Shown here one piece after another: positions 59,318 to 64,000 of a DNA stretch of 64,000 nucleotides. Under the pieces are notes generated by a model. That model was not told the origin of the DNA, searched no databases, and saw only the letters and a program-made list of their open reading frames with translations. The stretch spans positions 1,550,001-1,614,000 of the forward strand of contig JAJHTX010000002.1 in NCBI GenBank assembly GCA_032164295.1, in the 5' to 3' direction. Position numbers and translations under genes: made by a program. The stretch comes from Inonotus obliquus. Taxonomy: Eukaryota > Basidiomycota > Agaricomycetes > Hymenochaetales > Hymenochaetaceae. The stretch's first letter is position 1. Each line of letters begins with the position of its first letter.

Positions 59318-62300
59318 TTACGGCACAACGGTCCCGCCTCCATTACCACAACATTCACAAATTTGTATTTTGCTCGTTGAAGCGCGGAGTGAAGGAAGCA
59401 ATCGTCGCTTGCCTCGGTATCAACTTCTCCTTATTGTCTCGTCCATCGCCACGTCACCCGTCGCTGGGCTCGTTGCCGTCGTTGATCATCAAATACCTCC
59501 GTGTAGACGACAGATCCTTTCCACCTAGCAATCCTGTCTCAATCTATCGCTTCAACAAGAGCGTCTTTCAATGAGCGAAATTGCATCCTGAGTACAATAC
59601 CGTTGCTCGGGATGCACCCTAGATACATATATCTGTCACGCTCCAGCAGAAAATATATCCGTGGCACGGTATGGAAACGTTTTCTTCATAATTTTCTATC
59701 GGGGCTGACATCAGAACGGCAGTGCAGTCGGACACCGCAGAACAATAAAACGACGCCAGCAGATGACCTCCCCCGGTCCAGATCCAACTTGTCTCCGAGA
59801 TCTCAGTCTACGGCCCAGCTGGCCCAGCGAGCCCAAATAGCTAGAACTTACGCGGCAGACCAATGATTATCATCCTCAGGGTTGACTAAACTCAAAAAAG
59901 TTAAGAATTACTTGAGGCTGAGATCCCTTTCATGATCAGCGTCAATGCACAGCTCATTCTTCAGTCAACGACAATGAAGATTCATTGGTCCATTAGACGC
60001 TTTTGTGCGAGATCGAAAGGATTGCCTCTAAGGTCAATGTTGCGTGCCACAAGATCTTTGTCCATTGGCAGGATCTAATTATCTCGGTGGGTCCATTCTC
60101 CTTGGATATGGATCCATATCAATTACCGAATGTGTTCTTCACAAAGCAGTCCTTCTTCGTTCCAGCCAGGTATACTCCTTTGGCTTCCAGAGTTGCACGA
60201 CTGTCTATCACAAATAAAACGCTGCTCGATGCTCTGCTCAGGGTGAAAACAGCGGAATAATTCAGACAGCCAGCCCTTGATGGCACATGAAAATCCAGTT
60301 CCAATCTCCTCAATCCTTCAGCTGAGTGCCAGTGCCAGCCTTTTAATGAATGAAATATTAATAACAACTTCGTTCAGGCTCGATCTAAGACATGTCCAGT
60401 TGATCGACAACACCTCATATCTCCATCGACATCACCCTCCAGATCCTTCTTCCTCTCTAGATCTCACTGATTTTCGCTGTGGCTCTTGTCTAACACACGC
60501 ATCAAGCATAGGAGGTTGCAGGGATCATCCCCTTACTGTATGGGATTTGTATAAGCGTAACCATATGTCTCAGATACGCCTTGATAACAAGAGCGTTCGG
60601 ACAGAACTTTCAACAGATCTGAATGACGTTCTTGTCCTTATTAGGTTCTTTGGCGGTGTTCTCTGGATTCCTTCATTCCAGGACGAGATCGACATAGATT
60701 TATGCTCATCCTGTGAGGGCTTTTTTCGACTTGGGGTTATCTGTGAATTATAAATCCGTTGTATCCGTGCATAGCCGCTGTGACAATTCTGCTGGTGGTC
60801 GAGTAAGTTGCGGTCCGGACGAGAGGGAAATTGCTCCCCCCGAAATTTGTATGGGTATTTCATCTTTTCTCTTCGCTGTCCGTGAAGCTGAAAACTGCAC
60901 AGGTTTTCTATTGACCCTAGTCTTGAGATGCCCTGGACCGAAAGGACCGACCCGAACACCTACGCCGACAGCCCTTCCTGCGAACTCTACTTGTAAGGGA
61001 ACAGGGAACATAATACCCTGACGAACAATTCGGCATCCTCCATGTTCAAGTACACTCAAGTATCCATTCCAAACGAGATTTGAGGAAGATCTTTAGTAAG
61101 AAAATTGTGTCTCATCCGGTATGGATTTACTCAGTTGAGAAGGTAGTATGGCGGTCCCGTCGGGTATAGTCTCGGAGATGTTAGTGTCTGGCTAAAGGCT
61201 AACACAGGGTAAGGGTGTGGAGGGGAGATGAACATGTGGATTTATTGTTCTGTATTTCTTGGTCCACACCCTCACTTCACCATTTCATCGCTGTGCACGC
61301 GCTCGGCTAGTCGGTATGCGGCGAATTGCTGAGTGCCGCTAGGGCTGCTATGACAGTTTTTCTTCATGACACTCGTTCCGGAGCGGGTGTATTCCGTATT
61401 CCGGGCTTTTTCTTCTGTGGGCCGCCGGTAATTATGCACCGCACTGGATACAGGAATTCGGTAATTCGGGAGAATCGGAAGTTGTGAGAGGATTCTCGAT
61501 TCTCAATCGTCGATCCTCCTTATGGCCTTCCAAACAACTAGAAGTGTGAGTTTATTCATTATTCACAAAATCTTCCATTCTCCCTCATTCTCCCAAGACT
61601 ATCAAACTAAATTCAGTGGAAAAAAACTCTAGAAGTACTTATGTTTTGGTGGACTTATCAAACTTCCAGGTTCTACTCGTATCTGTTCGTACGACATGTA
61701 CTGGAATTCTAGTGTTCTAACGGTGCCAGCACACGGCACTTACCGTCAACCATAAAGTCGGCTTTTCGTCATATTATCGTAAGTAAGTAACCCTTTAAGA
61801 ATGTACATTATCTACAGTATTCAAGTATCTCATGAACTCGATCAGAACCTATGCATATTTTCCATGCAGAAAGAAAACGATTTTCCCAATCAAGTTTCAA
61901 CGCCCATCTCCGACGTCCGCCTGAATCTCCTTGAATTCACCAAGCACCAATAAAAGCAACCTACAGAGTAACTTTACTGAACCCCGAATTGGCTCTCCGA
62001 GTGGAACAATCCGAAGATCCACTGGCAACTGTAAATCGCGATCATTTCATATATTCCATCATTCGCATCTTATTTTACTATTCACAACGCCTCATGTATC
62101 TTTCCCTAGCCCTCCAGATAAGCGAAGGAGTGACGGACTGTCGTGAATACTGTGTTGTCGAATCGTTAAAGGTATATATGATCTCTCATATGTCTGGAGT
62201 GTAAAATTACCCGAGGATCCAGGTAGGTGATCAACCTTCACACTCCCTCATGGACAATCCATTATTTTGCGCCTCCTCATACTAGTTAGTATGCCTCATG

Positions 62301-63724
62301 TCTAGCCTCATGTTCCTCATCCGAAAATTTCCAAATCCACACCCGAATTTCATATTCTCCTCGCATAACGCACGGAACTCTTTTATGCTCTACGCTCTAC
62401 GCTTTACGCCTTACTCTTATAACCCAAAGAAGGAGAATCGCTCGTGTGGCTCGAAATGTAGAGCACTCGTGCTTCGTGTTCGTGTTCGTAACTACCGTAT
62501 TCTTGATGGCTTGTGAAAGGGTAGGGGGTAGGGTAGGAATGAGGATAAAGGATAAGAGATTGATATCTGAATTTGAGAATTTGAGATACGGAAAGGTTCT
62601 GTAGTTCGCCTCGCGGTATGATATCGACGTACTCAGGCTCATGTCGGTACTGGTGTGGCTCCGATGGATTCGTGCATGTACACGTACATGCGTATTTCAA
62701 GGGGATTGACGGTCATTCGGTATTCTCGGTTCCTTCAACTCGAGTCGAGTCGACTCTTCGACGTCGAGCGGAGGGTTATTTGAGTACAATTTCGAAATGC
62801 AAGTCACGGTCTACAGTTTTCAGTTCATTCAAACACAGACCAGTGAAACTTTTGTTTTGAACAACATTCATTTAGCATTTACAACACAAACTCGACAACC
62901 TCCAATAAGCATTTTTATCTACAATTACATTGACATCGCTATATAAATTCCTTTATTCTTTTCCCCGTTCATTTTACCATTCCCCTCACCTCATCTCTCG
63001 GCAGTTTGGTGGGTGGGCAAAACAGTGAATAAACGTGAAAAAAAATAGTGTGACAAGAGAGCGGAGGGTTGAAAAGACCGTCATGGGTCAAATTCGAATC
63101 GATCAGTTACTTAGCTTGAGTGTTCTACATGTAAAAAATGCGACAACGGACGACAAGAACCACAACAAAGGAAGAGAATAAGAGTAGAGTTGCGAGGAAC
63201 GAAGCACACAATCACGAAAAAACGTAGCAGGCAACCGATAATAAAAAAGGATGAAGCAAGAAAAGTAAAGTGATGTGAAACAAACTTTTGGAATAAAGAC
63301 AAATGAACAAAAAGGAGCAATCGAAGACGAAGTAATAAAGGAGTCCATTAGAGATGTCGATCCCAATGTAATCTCGGGAGGCATCCCACGAAGAAGAAAA
63401 TAGGAATGTTTTTTCTCCAGAACGTCGAAAGCGAGAGCTGGGTAAGGTACCTTTCAAAGGAGCGAGTGGACGGAGCGGATCGTCGGCGACATCGAGTCGG
63501 AGGGAAGAGAGCGTGCAGGTCCAGCGGACACGGTCAAATTAGGAAGAAATCCAAGCAGCCGACTGACGCAGATACGGAAAATTAGACGAAGGTCGAACGG
63601 TCGATATGAAATCAGCGCCAGTTATTAGATCGCATTTGGAGACAAAAATCCAGATCATCAATCAAGAGTCGACAATTAGATTGAAGAGTGCTCGAGAGAA
63701 AAGAAAACACCAGGCCAGGGGGGA
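59318..63724. other. Gene-poor region, no supported gene
   Basis: Over 4.4 kb there is no open frame with recognisable motifs, start context and splice structure. Frames at 60277-60753 (+), 60959-60570 (-) and 61059-60748 (-) overlap one another, and none resembles a known family. The right part (about 61.5-63.6 kb) is AT-rich with many short homopolymers and looks like long UTR or promoter DNA of the gene that continues past the right edge. I see no terminal repeats marking a transposon. Confidence 0.4.
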
Positions 63725-64000
63725 TTATGACCTATGTCTGCGTACTGGGGAGAACGTCGCTGCTCTGGGTGAAATTCGCGTACGCGAACGACCGCGGGGA
63801 GTTTCATCTTCCATATCTACGTCCATCATTGGCACGTCACGCATCATCTTCCTCGAATACGCCGAAACGCCGATAGGTTCATCATCGGCGAGCGTCTCGA
63901 GTGAGCCATCAGTGTCAGACATGCTGTCATCTGAATCGTCTTCATAGTCAGAGTACTCGTCGTCCTCGCTATCCTCGCCCTCGTCCTCATCCTCATCCCC
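63725..64000 (-). CDS. 3' end of an acidic protein gene, continues beyond the window
   Basis: An open frame enters from the right edge on the minus strand and stops at 63725-63727. It encodes about 91 residues: first a run of Asp/Glu with Ser and Tyr (GDEDEDEGEDSEDDEYSDYEDDSDD), then MSDTDGSLETLADDEPIGVSAYSRKMMRDVPMMDVDMEDE and a basic, Ser/Arg-rich C-terminus (TPRGRSRTRISPRAATFSPVRRHRS). The strong compositional bias and the sharp acidic-to-basic switch suggest a nuclear protein tail, but no family is recognised. Support is the coding bias and the open frame through the edge. Confidence 0.55.
   Translation of the reverse strand, partial: GDEDEDEGEDSEDDEYSDYEDDSDDSMSDTDGSLETLADDEPIGVSAYSRKMMRDVPMMDVDMEDETPRGRSRTRISPRAATFSPVRRHRS

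Noticed and set aside
60277..61059. Overlapping open frames on both strands (158, 129 and 103 codons)
   Set aside because: They overlap each other on opposite strands and none resembles a known protein. At most one could be real and nothing favours it.

Overview
The window reads as nuclear chromosomal DNA of a filamentous basidiomycete, most likely an Agaricomycete. The genes are dense and intron-rich. Most introns are about 48-75 nt with GT(R)NGT donors and CTNAY-type branch points, and several exons are only 3-14 nt long. The gene set is typical of the group: White-collar-2, Hop1 with HORMA, PHD and winged-helix regions, Cdc4 light chain, a PHD-JmjC demethylase, and fungal type-B carboxylesterases. 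All exon models were built by hand from splice sites, frame continuity and recognised protein families. Coding lengths were checked to be multiples of three unless stated otherwise.

Layout. 1-5.8 kb: the 3' part of a COP9 signalosome subunit 8 gene (+), a UBLCP1-type proteasome phosphatase (+), and an Asteroid/XPG-like nuclease-fold protein (-). 5.8-7.9 kb: gene-free, with a GC-rich repetitive block. 7.9-9.2 kb: a NUDT19-like Nudix hydrolase. 9.35-16.0 kb: three intact tandem paralogues of a DUF1479 (YbiU-type) putative 2-oxoglutarate/Fe(II) oxygenase, all on the minus strand with the same ten-exon structure. 16.7-18.6 kb: a short-chain dehydrogenase gene whose first splice donor has been displaced by a 652-bp TIR/TA-type transposon. 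20.3-22.3 kb: a secreted type-B carboxylesterase; its paralogue lies at 52.0-53.9 kb.

23-41 kb is a housekeeping block: Cdc4-type myosin light chain, FAF2/UBXD8-like ERAD protein, CWF19L1/Drn1, Vcx1-type Ca2+/H+ exchanger, a histidine-phosphatase (phosphoglycerate mutase family) protein, Mak21/Noc1, and Doa1/PLAA. The Doa1 locus carries an apparent one-base frameshift and a non-GT donor. 42-50 kb: Hop1, a second 1,025-bp TIR transposon with 7-bp target duplications, an ankyrin-repeat protein, Srp40/Nopp140, and lumazine synthase (RIB4). 54-59.3 kb: a PHD-JmjC demethylase and the blue-light GATA factor WC-2. 59.3-63.7 kb is gene-poor, and the window ends inside the 3' end of an acidic protein gene (-).

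Functional links. Doa1, FAF2, UBLCP1 and CSN8 all act in ubiquitin/proteasome biology, but they are scattered and this looks like coincidence. Three gene pairs share short divergent promoters: FAF2/CWF19L1, PGAM-like/MAK21 and SRP40/RIB4. The most cluster-like region is the DUF1479 triplet next to the SDR and the esterase. The paralogues share upstream elements, including a GATA-factor-type CTTATC motif at a similar distance from each start, which suggests common regulation. I found no CRISPR array, tRNA or rRNA, and no clearly novel defence or mobile system. The DUF1479 array and the two transposon insertions are the best candidates for follow-up.
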